64,000 nt of DNA from Terriglobia bacterium (GCA_021325235.1 JAJPHN010000009.1:62001-126000); one strand, 5' to 3'. Shown: positions 9,086 through 18,169, numbered from the stretch's first letter. A program made the numbers and translations. Notes: generated from the letters alone by a model not told the origin.

Positions 9086-10312
9086 TTACAGCCGAGATGC
9101 TTTCTGCTGCCCGATCAGTTCCTTGTAAAGCTCGATCGTCTGCGCGGCGATAGACGACCAGGCAAATTTTTCTTCGACCCGTCTTCGCCCCGCTTGGCCG
9201 AATCTCCTGCACTTCTCCGGATCAGCCAGCAGTTCCGAAAGCCTGTCGGCCAGATCGCGCGCAAACTGATCCGGCTTCGTCGGAAAAGCCGTTACCGGAT
9301 CCTGCTCGAACGGTACTAGATAGCCCGTCTCACCATTCACTACCACTTCCAGAATCCCGCCCGTCGCGCTGGCCACCACCGGCGCCCCGCAAGCCATCGC
9401 CTCCAGATTGATAATCCCGAACGGCTCGTACACCGAGGGACAGCAGAAAATTCGAGCGTGGCTATAAAGCTCAATCGCCTCCTGTTTCGTCACCATCTTT
9501 TCAATCCAGACAATACGCGGATTGTGCGCGCGCGCTTCTTCCACTTTCTGCCGCATCTCGGCCGCGATCTCCGGCGTGTCGGGCGCTCCCGCGCACAGCA
9601 CCACCTGCATATTCGCCGGCAAGTAGCGAATCGCATCCACCAGATGCGTCACACCCTTCTGCCGCGTGATGCGCCCCACGAACAAAATGTACGGCGCGCT
9701 CTGATCCACTCCGTATTTCTCGAGTGCCCCCGTCGAGCTCTTGCGCTGATACTCGTCCAGATCAATCCCGTTATAGATAACGTGAACCCGCTCGGGAGCA
9801 ATTGCCGGATAGGCGCGCAGAATATCTTCTTTCGTCCCGTTCGAAACCGCAATCACCGCATCCGCATCCAAAATCGCGGTCCGCTCCATCCACGAACTCA
9901 TCGCATACCCGCTGCCCAGTTGCTCCGCTTTCCACGCCCGCAGCGGTTCCAGGCTATGCGTTGTCAGCACAAACGGAACACCATACAGCTTCTTCGCCAG
10001 GAACCCGGCCATCGAAACGTACCAGGTATGCGTATGCACCACATCCACGCCCTGGAGCGCTTTGATCTGCGTCAGATTCAGACTGAACGCTTCGAGCGCC
10101 GTCTTAAATTTCCCCTCCGTACCGTTCGTGATCTCGCTCCAGGGCAGAGCCCCGCGCACATGCAGCGCGCCGTTATCGGAATGCTGCTCACCCCAGCAAT
10201 GCACCTCCACTTCGATCTTCTTGGCGAGCTCGCGGCTCAGGTATTCCACATGCACACCCGCCCCCCCGTAGACGTTCGGCGGATATTCTCTGGTAAACAG
10301 CGCTGCTCGCAA
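9086..10312 (-). CDS. glgM: Alpha-maltose-1-phosphate synthase (GT4 glycosyltransferase, GlgM/actinobacterial GlgA type)
   Basis: A 408-residue GT-B glycosyltransferase of family GT4. It begins RAALFTREYPPNVYGGAGVHVE, matching the actinobacterial GlgA/GlgM group, rather than the GT5 GlgA of enterics. The donor-site motif EPFGIINLEAMACGAPVVAS (about 317-336) is intact. Mycobacterial GlgM makes maltose 1-phosphate from ADP-glucose and glucose 1-phosphate, and its position directly upstream of glgE supports that role. Direct glucan elongation is the alternative. The start is a TTG at 10312, supported by GGAGG nine bases upstream and by homology reaching the first residues. It is the first gene of the operon; the promoter should lie in 10313-10509. 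Confidence 0.85.
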   Translation of the reverse strand: MRAALFTREYPPNVYGGAGVHVEYLSRELAKKIEVEVHCWGEQHSDNGALHVRGALPWSEITNGTEGKFKTALEAFSLNLTQIKALQGVDVVHTHTWYVSMAGFLAKKLYGVPFVLTTHSLEPLRAWKAEQLGSGYAMSSWMERTAILDADAVIAVSNGTKEDILRAYPAIAPERVHVIYNGIDLDEYQRKSSTGALEKYGVDQSAPYILFVGRITRQKGVTHLVDAIRYLPANMQVVLCAGAPDTPEIAAEMRQKVEEARAHNPRIVWIEKMVTKQEAIELYSHARIFCCPSVYEPFGIINLEAMACGAPVVASATGGILEVVVNGETGYLVPFEQDPVTAFPTKPDQFARDLADRLSELLADPEKCRRFGQAGRRRVEEKFAWSSIAAQTIELYKELIGQQKASRL

Positions 10313-10509
10313 TTCCGCGTCCTCCCGACTGAGAAAGTACCATGAGCCCTCTGCTCAGTCGCCATTCGCAATGCCCAACATTTTTGAGTGACACGATTTT
10401 GCGCTTCCGCCCGGTTACCACTAACCTCCGCATTTGCCGCTCTTAGGCGCAAGACTCCGCGCGCACCCCCCGCCGTATCTGCCGGACGCCCGTTGTACAT
10501 TTACCTACG
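10313..10509. promoter_or_regulatory. Divergent intergenic region, glgM operon / patatin-like gene
   Basis: 197 bp separate the TTG of glgM (minus) from the ATG of the patatin-like gene (plus). Promoters for both should be here. I see no convincing -35/-10 pair, operator palindrome or small gene. Confidence 0.4.
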
Positions 10510-12984
10510 ATGAACTGGTTCCTGATCGGCAGAGCACTGCGCCTCGGGTTCCTGCTGCGCGTGCCTTTGCTGACGCTCGTGCTGCTGGCCGGGCTCGGTC
10601 CGGTTTCCGAATGGACCGGCGCTCGCTCGCTGCTCGGCAACTTATTTAATCAGCAAAACGATGCTGGCGCCGTCTGGTTCGATACCTTCGCCGTTTCTTT
10701 CGCCGCTTTTCTGCTCGCGTTTACGGCCGTTACCGCCATCAATCTCGTGCTGCATTACGGCGCGCTCCGCTTTAGCGACGACCCCGGCACCTCGCCCCGC
10801 TTCCATATCGCGCAGAAACGGCCCGGCCTCACATTCACAGTCGGCACTTTGGCGGCCGTCGTCCTCGTCGCCACGGTCATCTGGCAAACCGGGCGCGATC
10901 AGCTGACCGCCACTCTCGGCGCAGCTCTCACCGCATTTCTGGCCGCGTGTTTGATGACGCTCGCCGCCAAAATCGTTCAACTAGCGCTTACCGACGCCTC
11001 CGTCACCCCACACCCTCCGCCCTTTCTCGTCTTTCCGGTCTACCGCATCCGCTTCCTCGAAAAGCGCTTCGACGATCTCTACTGCTGGCCCGCTCCCGAT
11101 GCGCCCTCCCGGCTCGCCCGCCTCGTGCGCCGTGCCAAATACGGCTTGAGTGGTTGGAGTCAGTGGCTCTATCAAATCGTCGAGGGCGCCGCGCAAGGCT
11201 ATCTCTCCACCACACAAATCCCCCACGGCCGCCGTCTCAAGCTGCGTTCCGGCCATGTCTTCGCTTTAACCCTGGCGCTCCTGGCACTCGCTACCTATCT
11301 GATCGTCGGCTATAACAAGTCCTACATCACCCCGCGCCCCGCATCCGTCCCGGCACTCGCCTATGTCCTGCTGTTCCTGATCGTCTGCTGCTGGTTCCTG
11401 TCCGCCCTGACGTTCTTCCTCGATCGCTACCGCTTTCCGCTTCTCGCCGGACTCCTCGTGCTCGGCTCCATCACCGCATCCGTCCCCCAGTCCGATCATT
11501 TCTTTCGTGTCGAAACATCCAGCACAGTCCCGCGCCTTGCCAACGTTCGTCCCGACAACTTTCTTTCACCCGGCGACTACCTGAGCGCCCGTGTCGCGCA
11601 AAGCTCTGCCGTCACTCACCATCCCCGGCTGATCGCGATCGCCACGCCCGGCGGCGGAATACAAGCCGCTGCCTGGACCGCGGAAGTCCTCCAGCACCTC
11701 GACGCCATGTTTCCCGACACCAATAGCGCTCCCGGTTTTCGTCGCTCTGTCGTGCTCATCAGCTCGGTATCCGGCGGTTCGCTCGGCTCGCTCATTTATG
11801 CCGCCAGCTTCGCCGGCAACGTGAATCCGAACTGCGTAGCCCCCAACGCCCGCACCTCCGCCATCGACGAAGTCGCCTGGGGCCTCACGAGTCCCGATTT
11901 CTGGCGCGCCGTCATTCCTCTGTTCCGGCGTCATCCCGAAATCGATCGCGGCTGGGCACTCGAGCAGAAGTGGGCCGTCGTGAACGGTCTCAGCCCCGAG
12001 CCAGGCTGCACCGTTTGCGTTCACTCCAATCTGACTTGCGTCGGCCAGAATCCCGCTTCCTTTTCGCTTCCCGCCGCAAACGATACTTATCTCTCCGATT
12101 GGGCCGCGCGCGGTACTGCCCTGCCCGCGCTTATCTTCAACGCCACTCTGCTCGAACGCGGCCAGCACGTGGTATTCTCCACCACCCGCTTTCCCGATAA
12201 AGATGACCCGCGCGGCATCGTCAACTTCTATTCCCTCTACCCCAACCTCTCCACGCCATTCGATATCCGCGTCAACACAGCCGCGCGCTTATCGGCTTCG
12301 TTTCCCTACGTTGCTCCTGCAGCACGCCCGAATCTCAGCACGCCCTACGCCGGCGATTTTCATTTCGTCGACGGTGGCTATTACGACAACCTGGGCGTCG
12401 ATTCGCTCATCGGATGGCTGGCCACAGCGCTTCGACAACAGCCCGCACTGGTCCGCGAAGTGCCCGAAATCCTCATCCTGCAGATCCGTCACTTCAACCC
12501 CAAGGCGCTCGCCCCCGGACGCCGCGCCGGCTGGAGCTTTCAACTGCTTGCGCCCCTTCGCGCGCTGCTCAATATGTGGAATACAGCCCCAGTCAACCGC
12601 GATCGCAACGAACTCGATCTCTTCGCCCGGAATCTCCAGTCTTCGACTGGTCTCAAGATCGCGAGCGCGACGATTCCCTACTGCGGACTCGACTACAGCC
12701 GGCCCGGCGATGCCGAAAAAACCATCGACGCCTGTATCGCCTCCGCAGGAGGCCGGCCCGCCGCTTCCCATCCCCAGCGCTTCGCCGCATCTTTGTCATC
12801 GTCCAGCTCGCGAAAGCGCGCGATCGATTGTGCCGACCCGCCTCTCTCCTGGAAGCTGACCGCCGATCAGAAAACGTGCCTCGATGAAACCTGGCGCGCC
12901 TACGCGGCCGGCGACCCCAACGGCGCCCTCCAGTCCATACGTCAATTTCTTTATGGCCAGAATCTCAATCCGGGTGCTCGATAG
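10510..12984 (+). CDS. Membrane-anchored patatin-like phospholipase
   Basis: An 824-residue protein. About seven hydrophobic segments in the first 330 residues (for example LLTLVLLAGLGPV, FALTLALLALATYLIVGY and ALAYVLLFLIVCCWFLSAL) are followed by a patatin-like acyl hydrolase domain. The oxyanion-hole glycines are in TPGGGIQAAAW (about 377-387), the nucleophile is Ser421 in SSVSGGSLG, and the dyad Asp is D621 in DGGYYDNLG. These are the hallmarks of patatin-like phospholipases, which cleave acyl groups from glycerolipids. The domain probably lies at the membrane face; its topology cannot be fixed by eye. The 3' end overlaps the next gene by 32 bp. Confidence 0.8.
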   Translation: MNWFLIGRALRLGFLLRVPLLTLVLLAGLGPVSEWTGARSLLGNLFNQQNDAGAVWFDTFAVSFAAFLLAFTAVTAINLVLHYGALRFSDDPGTSPRFHIAQKRPGLTFTVGTLAAVVLVATVIWQTGRDQLTATLGAALTAFLAACLMTLAAKIVQLALTDASVTPHPPPFLVFPVYRIRFLEKRFDDLYCWPAPDAPSRLARLVRRAKYGLSGWSQWLYQIVEGAAQGYLSTTQIPHGRRLKLRSGHVFALTLALLALATYLIVGYNKSYITPRPASVPALAYVLLFLIVCCWFLSALTFFLDRYRFPLLAGLLVLGSITASVPQSDHFFRVETSSTVPRLANVRPDNFLSPGDYLSARVAQSSAVTHHPRLIAIATPGGGIQAAAWTAEVLQHLDAMFPDTNSAPGFRRSVVLISSVSGGSLGSLIYAASFAGNVNPNCVAPNARTSAIDEVAWGLTSPDFWRAVIPLFRRHPEIDRGWALEQKWAVVNGLSPEPGCTVCVHSNLTCVGQNPASFSLPAANDTYLSDWAARGTALPALIFNATLLERGQHVVFSTTRFPDKDDPRGIVNFYSLYPNLSTPFDIRVNTAARLSASFPYVAPAARPNLSTPYAGDFHFVDGGYYDNLGVDSLIGWLATALRQQPALVREVPEILILQIRHFNPKALAPGRRAGWSFQLLAPLRALLNMWNTAPVNRDRNELDLFARNLQSSTGLKIASATIPYCGLDYSRPGDAEKTIDACIASAGGRPAASHPQRFAASLSSSSSRKRAIDCADPPLSWKLTADQKTCLDETWRAYAAGDPNGALQSIRQFLYGQNLNPGAR

Positions 12985-13780
12985 AGCCTACAGCAGGCAG
13001 GCTCTGCTGGCCGGCCTTGCCGCCCTCGCAGTCTTGATCTGGTCCGTGTGGATGCAGTTCGCCTTCACAGTCTGGCCGCGGCCCTACTGGTTCGAGCATC
13101 GTTTCGCGCGTCCCGTCGATTCGCCTTTGCTCGCGCTCGAGTTTTCACGCACCCCGGCCGAAGCCGCCACTGTTTTTCAACAGAACGATCCCAACAACCC
13201 CGATCCCGGCCGCGTCTCCAAAGCCCGGCAGTCGCTCTCGTTCCGCATCGTCCTCGCCTGCGTCCGCGTGCCACTTACCGCGCTCTATCTGTTCCTCTGG
13301 AGCTGCTGTTATCAGCCTGCAAGACGCTTCGGCACGTTGTTACTCGCCACCCTTAGCCTGTGGACCCTCATCTCCTGGACCGAATACGGCATCCTGCTCT
13401 CCGGCCATCCGCCTGTTCCCATCGCCGCCGCTGTCATGTGGCTCTTCGCCGCGCTCACGATAGTACTAACCGGTACACCTCTATTGCGCAAAAAGCCCGG
13501 ACCGTACTCCACCGGCACTCGCCGGCTACTCGCTCTGGCTCACGTTGCTTCCGGCGCTTTGGTTTTTTCCGCAATCTGCTTCGATCAACTGCCCTGGCTA
13601 GAGGCCGGCCAGAAGATTTTCACCGCGACCATTCTCTTGAATCTGGTCGGCTTGCTCGGCCCTCTGTTTGCCACCAAAGGCGTCGTCCAGGTTTCCGATC
13701 CGAATTTCTGTGAAAAGAGAAAAAAATCCGCTCCGCCGGACTCCGGCGCACCCGCGTCTTTCACCACTGATGGCGCTTGA
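12953..13780 (+). CDS. Multi-pass membrane protein of unknown function
   Basis: A 275-residue protein with about five to six hydrophobic segments (ALLAGLAALAVLIWSVWMQF, IVLACVRVPLTALYLFLW, LLLATLSLWTLISW, AAAVMWLFAALTIVL, and two near the C-terminus), ending in a charged tail. The ATG at 12953 is preferred over an upstream frame-compatible ATG at 12884 because it lies closer to the end of the patatin-like gene (32 bp overlap) and starts just before the first membrane segment. No family is recognised. The overlap suggests translational coupling and a shared role with the phospholipase. Confidence 0.65.
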   Translation: MARISIRVLDRAYSRQALLAGLAALAVLIWSVWMQFAFTVWPRPYWFEHRFARPVDSPLLALEFSRTPAEAATVFQQNDPNNPDPGRVSKARQSLSFRIVLACVRVPLTALYLFLWSCCYQPARRFGTLLLATLSLWTLISWTEYGILLSGHPPVPIAAAVMWLFAALTIVLTGTPLLRKKPGPYSTGTRRLLALAHVASGALVFSAICFDQLPWLEAGQKIFTATILLNLVGLLGPLFATKGVVQVSDPNFCEKRKKSAPPDSGAPASFTTDGA

Positions 13781-14036
13781 GCGTGCCGTCGTCGCAGATC
13801 TTGGAAAATTCCACATGCCCGCCCGCTCGCCGCACTGGCATGCCGATAAAACGGGCTTCCCGTAGCGTGCTCACAAACTCGCTGCGCGCCGCACCTTTCT
13901 TCGGCCGGATGTCGAGGCGATACTTGTACCCATATTCCAATGCCAGCAGATTCAGCCGGCTCTCGACCAGTATTTCCGGGCGATCAGCACCCTCCCAGAA
14001 ATCCTTGAACGTTCCGTGGTGAAGAACCAGCGCCAT
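13761..14036 (-). CDS. Hypothetical protein (91 aa)
   Basis: A small protein beginning MALVLHHGTFKDFWEG, with a central charged segment (YRLDIRPKKGAARSEF) and a C-terminus ending LKRHQW. The ATG at 14036 is used; an upstream TTG at 14054 would add six residues. Its 3' end overlaps the convergent membrane-protein gene by 20 bp. The balanced composition looks like a folded soluble protein, but no domain is recognised. Confidence 0.5.
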   Translation of the reverse strand: MALVLHHGTFKDFWEGADRPEILVESRLNLLALEYGYKYRLDIRPKKGAARSEFVSTLREARFIGMPVRRAGGHVEFSKICDDGTLKRHQW

Positions 14037-14226
14037 AAATATTCGGCAAAACAAAAAAACAACTCAGCTACTGCCGCTATTATAAGTGTTTTGCGTTATT
14101 AAACCCGCTTATTCGGCGCATGCTGGGCGGTTTGCCGCAACTCGCCGAATCCTTAAACAAAACAATTCTGCTTTCGCTAACGCTGTACTTTTCGCCAGAT
14201 CGCCTAGTACTTATTCAACAGGAAAC

Positions 14227-14245
14227 GCCGGGCGCCACGCCCGGC
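14227..14245 (+). promoter_or_regulatory. Perfect GC hairpin in the 5' leader of the subtilase gene
   Basis: GCCGGGCG and CGCCCGGC form an uninterrupted 8-bp inverted repeat around the 3-base loop CCA. It ends 22 bases before the ATG at 14268 and just upstream of the purine-rich ribosome site (GAAAGGAAAG). There is no U-tract, so it is not a terminator; it could protect the leader or control translation. The role is inference. Confidence 0.55.
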
Positions 14246-14267
14246 TCAATGAGAAAGGAAAGCTCTC

Positions 14268-15590
14268 ATGCTGCGCCGGTTATTACTTGCATCTTTCGTA
14301 GCCGTAGCTTTGGGATCGGTCCCCGCGCTCGCCACCGACCGCGTCATCGTTCGCTTTAATCTCGGTCTTCCCGCTCTTCAGAACGATTGCGCGCTGCTCG
14401 GTTGCACAATCGCGGAAACTCTCGATGGCGCTACCGGTTCGCTCTTTCTGGTTACTGCGCCCGACACGCTGGATCTCAATCAACTGCTCTCCGCCATCCT
14501 CAACCTCACCGGCGTCGTCGATGCCGAAGTCGATCAGATTGCCAACGTCTCTGGCTCTGCAACTTCTATTCCTCCGGCTCTGAACGATAACAAAGCCGTC
14601 CAGTACTACGGCGCAACCGTGATCGATGGCTACGTCCATCAGCCCGCCACCTCCATCGTCCGCCTCTCGAATATGCGGGATGCCTTCCCCAATGCCACTG
14701 GCGCGGGAATCGTGGCGGTCATCGATACCGGTGTCGATCCCAACCATCCCGCACTCAAAGGCGTTCTGCTCCCCGGCTACGATTTCACTCGCAATCGCGC
14801 CGGTGCTGACGAGACCGCCGATGTCACGCTTGGCCAGACCCCTGTTGTGAACGGTGTTCCGCCCACCTGGGTCAGCGGAAGCGGCGATTCCAGCGACCTC
14901 GATCAGTCCACCGCCGCCGTCGTCGATCAGTCCACCGCCGCCGTGGTCGACGGCAATCCGCAGTACGGCGATTTCGGTCATGGCACCATGGTCGCCGGCC
15001 TGGTGCATCTGGTCGCACCCACCGCCCGCATTCTTCCGCTAAAAGCCTTCAAGGCCGATGGAACCGGCTACACCTCCGACATCCTGCGCGCCATCTATTA
15101 CGCCATCGCAAGCAATACCAACGTCATGAACATGAGCTTCAATCTAACGTCGTATTCCACCGAGCTCGCCATCGCCGTCCATACCGCCACGCTCACCGGT
15201 ATCGTTTCGGTCGCCGCAGCCGGCAACAGCGGCGAGAAAACGCTCGTGTATCCGGCTGCGCTTGTAGACGTCATCGGCGTCGCCTCCACCAACAACCACG
15301 ACCAGCTTTCCACCTTCTCTAATTACGGCCCGCAACTGGTCTGGGTCGCCGCACCCGGTGAAGGCGTCATCACCACCTATCCCTTCGGCACCTGGGCCGC
15401 AGCCTGGGGCACCTCGTTCAGCACGCCGCTCACCTCCGGCCTGGCCTCCGTGTTGATGAGCATCAATGCGCCCTGCGGCCCCTACTCCGCTGCCCAGTCG
15501 ATCGCTCACGCCAAGTGGATCAACTACAACCTGGGCCACGGCCGCATCGACCTCTATCAGGCCACCGAAGCCTGGAATTCCGGCTACTAA
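14268..15590 (+). CDS. Secreted subtilisin-like serine protease (S8 family)
   Basis: A 440-residue secreted protease. A signal peptide (LLLASFVAVALGSVPALA) is followed by a propeptide-like region to about 130, then the S8 domain. The catalytic triad is visible: Asp153 in AVIDTGVDPNHP, His238 in FGHGTMVAGLVH, and Ser383 in WGTSFSTPLTSG; the oxyanion Asn is in AAAGNSGE. A 24-bp tandem duplication (14901-14948) encodes two copies of DQSTAAVV just ahead of the catalytic His. There is no PEP-CTERM or other anchor, so it is probably released. It lies 65 bp upstream of a peptide importer operon on the same strand and may supply it with peptides. Confidence 0.92.
   Translation: MLRRLLLASFVAVALGSVPALATDRVIVRFNLGLPALQNDCALLGCTIAETLDGATGSLFLVTAPDTLDLNQLLSAILNLTGVVDAEVDQIANVSGSATSIPPALNDNKAVQYYGATVIDGYVHQPATSIVRLSNMRDAFPNATGAGIVAVIDTGVDPNHPALKGVLLPGYDFTRNRAGADETADVTLGQTPVVNGVPPTWVSGSGDSSDLDQSTAAVVDQSTAAVVDGNPQYGDFGHGTMVAGLVHLVAPTARILPLKAFKADGTGYTSDILRAIYYAIASNTNVMNMSFNLTSYSTELAIAVHTATLTGIVSVAAAGNSGEKTLVYPAALVDVIGVASTNNHDQLSTFSNYGPQLVWVAAPGEGVITTYPFGTWAAAWGTSFSTPLTSGLASVLMSINAPCGPYSAAQSIAHAKWINYNLGHGRIDLYQATEAWNSGY
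14901..14948 (+). repeat. 24-bp tandem duplication within the subtilase gene
   Basis: Two adjacent 24-bp units (14901-14924 and 14925-14948) differ at one base and encode DQSTAAVV twice, at about residues 212-227. The repeat stays in frame and sits in the loop before the catalytic His238. It looks like a recent slippage duplication or a variable surface loop. Confidence 0.85.
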
Positions 15591-15655
15591 CAAGAATCTA
15601 TTCACGCTCCTGATTCCGAAGCGGCTCGCTCCTTCCGCACCACTGCACGACAATC

Positions 15656-16399
15656 GTGAAAGGAATGGGCGAGCCGCTGCTTCTTGTTCGCGACCTCTGC
15701 ATTCGCCACCGCTCGAGCGGCCGGCAGATTCTCGATCACGTCAGCTTCGAACTGCAGCGCGGCGAGTGTTTAGGCCTTCTCGGTCCATCCGGCGCAGGCA
15801 AGAGCACTCTCGCACGCGCCCTTCTCCGTCTGCTTCCGCCTGCCCTCTGGGAAGTAACTGGCTCCATCCACCTGAACGGCTTCAATCTCCTGACCGCGCC
15901 CGAAGGCGAGATGCGGCGCTTCCGCGGCGCGCGGATTACGCTCGTCGGCCAGGAACCCGAACTGGCGCTGAATCCCGTACTCACCGTCGGCACACAGATC
16001 GAAGAAGTGCTTCGCGCGCACTTCCCCTTGACAGCAAATCAGCGCCGCCAGCAAGCCGAAGAAGCACTCGCCGCAGTCGGCTTACCTGACCCGAGATTCT
16101 TCCGGGCGCCCATCCAGGAACTGAGCGGCGGCGAGCGCCAGCGCGTCGTCCTCGCTCAGGCTCTGGCCGTCCGCCCCGCCCTGCTCATCCTTGACGAGCC
16201 CACCAGCGCAGTCGATACAATCACCCAAGCGGAAGTGCTCGAATTGTTGAAGAAGCTGCGCGACAGTCTGGAACTCGCCCTCTTGTTCATCACGCACAAC
16301 CCGGCTCTGCTGAGCGGCTTCACCCAACGTGCCCTGCTTCTGCACGACGGCCGCGCGCAACACGTAGAACCGTTCGGTGCCGCTCTCGAAAATTCATGA
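15656..16399 (+). CDS. Peptide/nickel-type ABC transporter ATPase (DppD/OppD-like)
   Basis: A 247-residue ABC ATPase with Walker A GPSGAGKST (Lys49), the signature LSGGERQRVVLAQAL, Walker B LLILDEPTSAVD and the switch His in FITHNPAL. It matches the first of the paired ATPases of Dpp/Opp importers, but is shorter than the usual 320 or so residues because the C-terminal oligopeptide region is missing. The GTG at 15656 is used; an ATG three codons later is possible. It overlaps the next ATPase gene by 4 bp (ATGA), showing tight coupling. It would energise uptake of peptides through the permeases encoded downstream. Confidence 0.9.
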   Translation: MKGMGEPLLLVRDLCIRHRSSGRQILDHVSFELQRGECLGLLGPSGAGKSTLARALLRLLPPALWEVTGSIHLNGFNLLTAPEGEMRRFRGARITLVGQEPELALNPVLTVGTQIEEVLRAHFPLTANQRRQQAEEALAAVGLPDPRFFRAPIQELSGGERQRVVLAQALAVRPALLILDEPTSAVDTITQAEVLELLKKLRDSLELALLFITHNPALLSGFTQRALLLHDGRAQHVEPFGAALENS

Positions 16400-17211
16400 G
16401 CTCGCCCCCTCTGCTCTCGGTCCAGGGCTTGCACAAAAGCTATCGTTCTCCGAAGCGGCCATTCCATGCGCCCGCCGTGCTCCCGGCACTCATAGACATC
16501 ACGCTTCAACTCGCCTCTCATTCCACGCTCGTCCTGGTCGGACGCTCCGGCAGCGGCAAATCCACGCTCGCCCGCTGCATCGCTCGTCTCGAAGCTGCCG
16601 ATAGCGGCGCAGTGTTCTTCGCCGGCCGCAATCTCATGCACCTTCATCCGCGCGAATTGAAGCCCATTCGCCGCGAGCTTCAGATTGTCTTTCAGCACTC
16701 CGCCACCGCCATCAACCCGCTCTTCACCGCTCTCGAGGCCGTCGCCGAGCCGCTCGACGTGCAGCAGATCGGACATCGTCGCGAGCGCCGCGAGCGAGCT
16801 CTCGAGGCGATCGAAACAGTCGGGCTGCCGCGCGCCTGGGCCCATCGCTCGTCACTCGAATTCAGCGGCGGCGAACGCCAGCGCCTTGCCCTGGCCCGCG
16901 CTCTCATCCTCGAACCTAGACTGCTTATCCTCGACGAAGCGCTCTCCGGGCTCGATCGCGTCACCCAGAACCGCATCTCCGATCTTCTGCACGCCTTACA
17001 GCAGCAGCGCTCGCTCGCCTATCTCTTCATCACGCACGATCTGCAGCTCGCTTCCAGAGTTGGTCGCGAACTGGCCGTCATGGAACACGGTCGCATTGTC
17101 GAAAGCGGCCCCGTAGCTGCCATCCTCGCTCAGCCTCAATCCGATGCCGCGGCCGCGCTGGTACGCGCCATCCCGCAACTCCCGGGCACCTCACCTTCTC
17201 TTACCGCCTGA
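16396..17211 (+). CDS. Peptide-type ABC transporter ATPase (DppF/OppF-like)
   Basis: A 271-residue ABC ATPase, partner of the preceding one. Walker A is GRSGSGKST, the Q-loop is IVFQHSATAINP (the position typical of Opp/Dpp ATPases), the signature is FSGGERQRLALARAL and Walker B is LLILDEALSGLD. It overlaps the upstream ATPase by 4 bp and its stop directly abuts the ATG of the first permease gene. A heterodimer of the two ATPases is the normal arrangement in this family. Confidence 0.9.
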   Translation: MSSPPLLSVQGLHKSYRSPKRPFHAPAVLPALIDITLQLASHSTLVLVGRSGSGKSTLARCIARLEAADSGAVFFAGRNLMHLHPRELKPIRRELQIVFQHSATAINPLFTALEAVAEPLDVQQIGHRRERRERALEAIETVGLPRAWAHRSSLEFSGGERQRLALARALILEPRLLILDEALSGLDRVTQNRISDLLHALQQQRSLAYLFITHDLQLASRVGRELAVMEHGRIVESGPVAAILAQPQSDAAAALVRAIPQLPGTSPSLTA

Positions 17212-18168
17212 ATGCCCTTCCTTCTACGCCGCCTCCTGCGCAGCCTTGCTCTTCTGATCGGAGTCTCCTTCCTCTCTTTCCTGCTGCTCGATCTCGCTCC
17301 CGGCGATTACTTCGACACCATGCTTCTCAATCCGCAGATATCGCCTGCCACCGTCGCCGCCATCCGCTCGCAGTACGGTTTGAATCGTCCGCTGCCCCAG
17401 GAATACTGGTCCTGGATTCGCTCCATCGGTCGCGGCGACTGGGGTTATTCCCTCGCCTACAACCTTCCCGCCGCTCCTCTCATCTGGCAGCGCGCGCGCT
17501 ACACGCTTCTGCTCTCCGGCACCGCTACCGCACTAGCCTGGATCGCCGCGCTCGCGCTCGGCATCTGGTCCTCCGCGCGTCCCCATAGCTGGATCGCCGC
17601 ATTGGTGCGCACGCTCGAAGCTCTGCTCATGGCAATTCCCGAACTTGTCCTCGCGCTCTCGCTGCTGCTCATCGCAGTCTGGTCCGGAATCGCTCCGGCC
17701 GCCGGCGCAAGCTCTTCCATCTCCGCTCTGCAGCCGCGCTCTCTACTCGATCTGGCCCGGCATCTTCTCCTGCCGTGCCTCTCTCTGGCACTCGGCCTCC
17801 TCCCCTTGCTCCTGCTTCACGTGCGCTCGTCTATGCGCCAGGCGCTCGATTCGCCATTTGTGAATGCCGCCCGCGCCTATGGAATCCGTCCCGCACGGCT
17901 TCTCTTCCGCCACGCGCTTCCCGTCGCCGCCAATCCCCTCATCTCCCTCTTCGGACTGAGCATCGGCCTGCTCATGAGCTCGTCCCTCGTCACCGAAACC
18001 GTCTTCAGCTGGCCCGGTATTGGTTCGCTCATGGTCACCGCCATCCTCGATCGCGACTTCTTCGTCGTCGTCGACTGCACTCTGCTCGCCGCCATCTTTC
18101 TTCTGGCCGGCAACTTCCTCGCCGACCTGCTTCTCTTCCTGCAGGATCCGCGCGTTCGAGCGAGCTGA
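17212..18168 (+). CDS. Peptide-type ABC transporter permease (DppB/OppB-like)
   Basis: A 318-residue inner-membrane permease. It begins MPFLLRRLLRSLALLIGVSF, the usual DppB-type start with a first membrane helix, followed by the periplasmic loop (LNRPLPQEYWSWI, GDWGYSLAYN). The cytoplasmic EAA-type loop that contacts the ATPase reads FVNAARAYGIRPARLLFRHALP (split here: FVNAARAYGIRP, then ARLLFRHALP). The end has VTETVFSWPGIGSLM. There are six predicted membrane helices. It is separated by one base from the second permease gene. Confidence 0.9.
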   Translation: MPFLLRRLLRSLALLIGVSFLSFLLLDLAPGDYFDTMLLNPQISPATVAAIRSQYGLNRPLPQEYWSWIRSIGRGDWGYSLAYNLPAAPLIWQRARYTLLLSGTATALAWIAALALGIWSSARPHSWIAALVRTLEALLMAIPELVLALSLLLIAVWSGIAPAAGASSSISALQPRSLLDLARHLLLPCLSLALGLLPLLLLHVRSSMRQALDSPFVNAARAYGIRPARLLFRHALPVAANPLISLFGLSIGLLMSSSLVTETVFSWPGIGSLMVTAILDRDFFVVVDCTLLAAIFLLAGNFLADLLLFLQDPRVRAS

Positions 18169-18169
18169 C

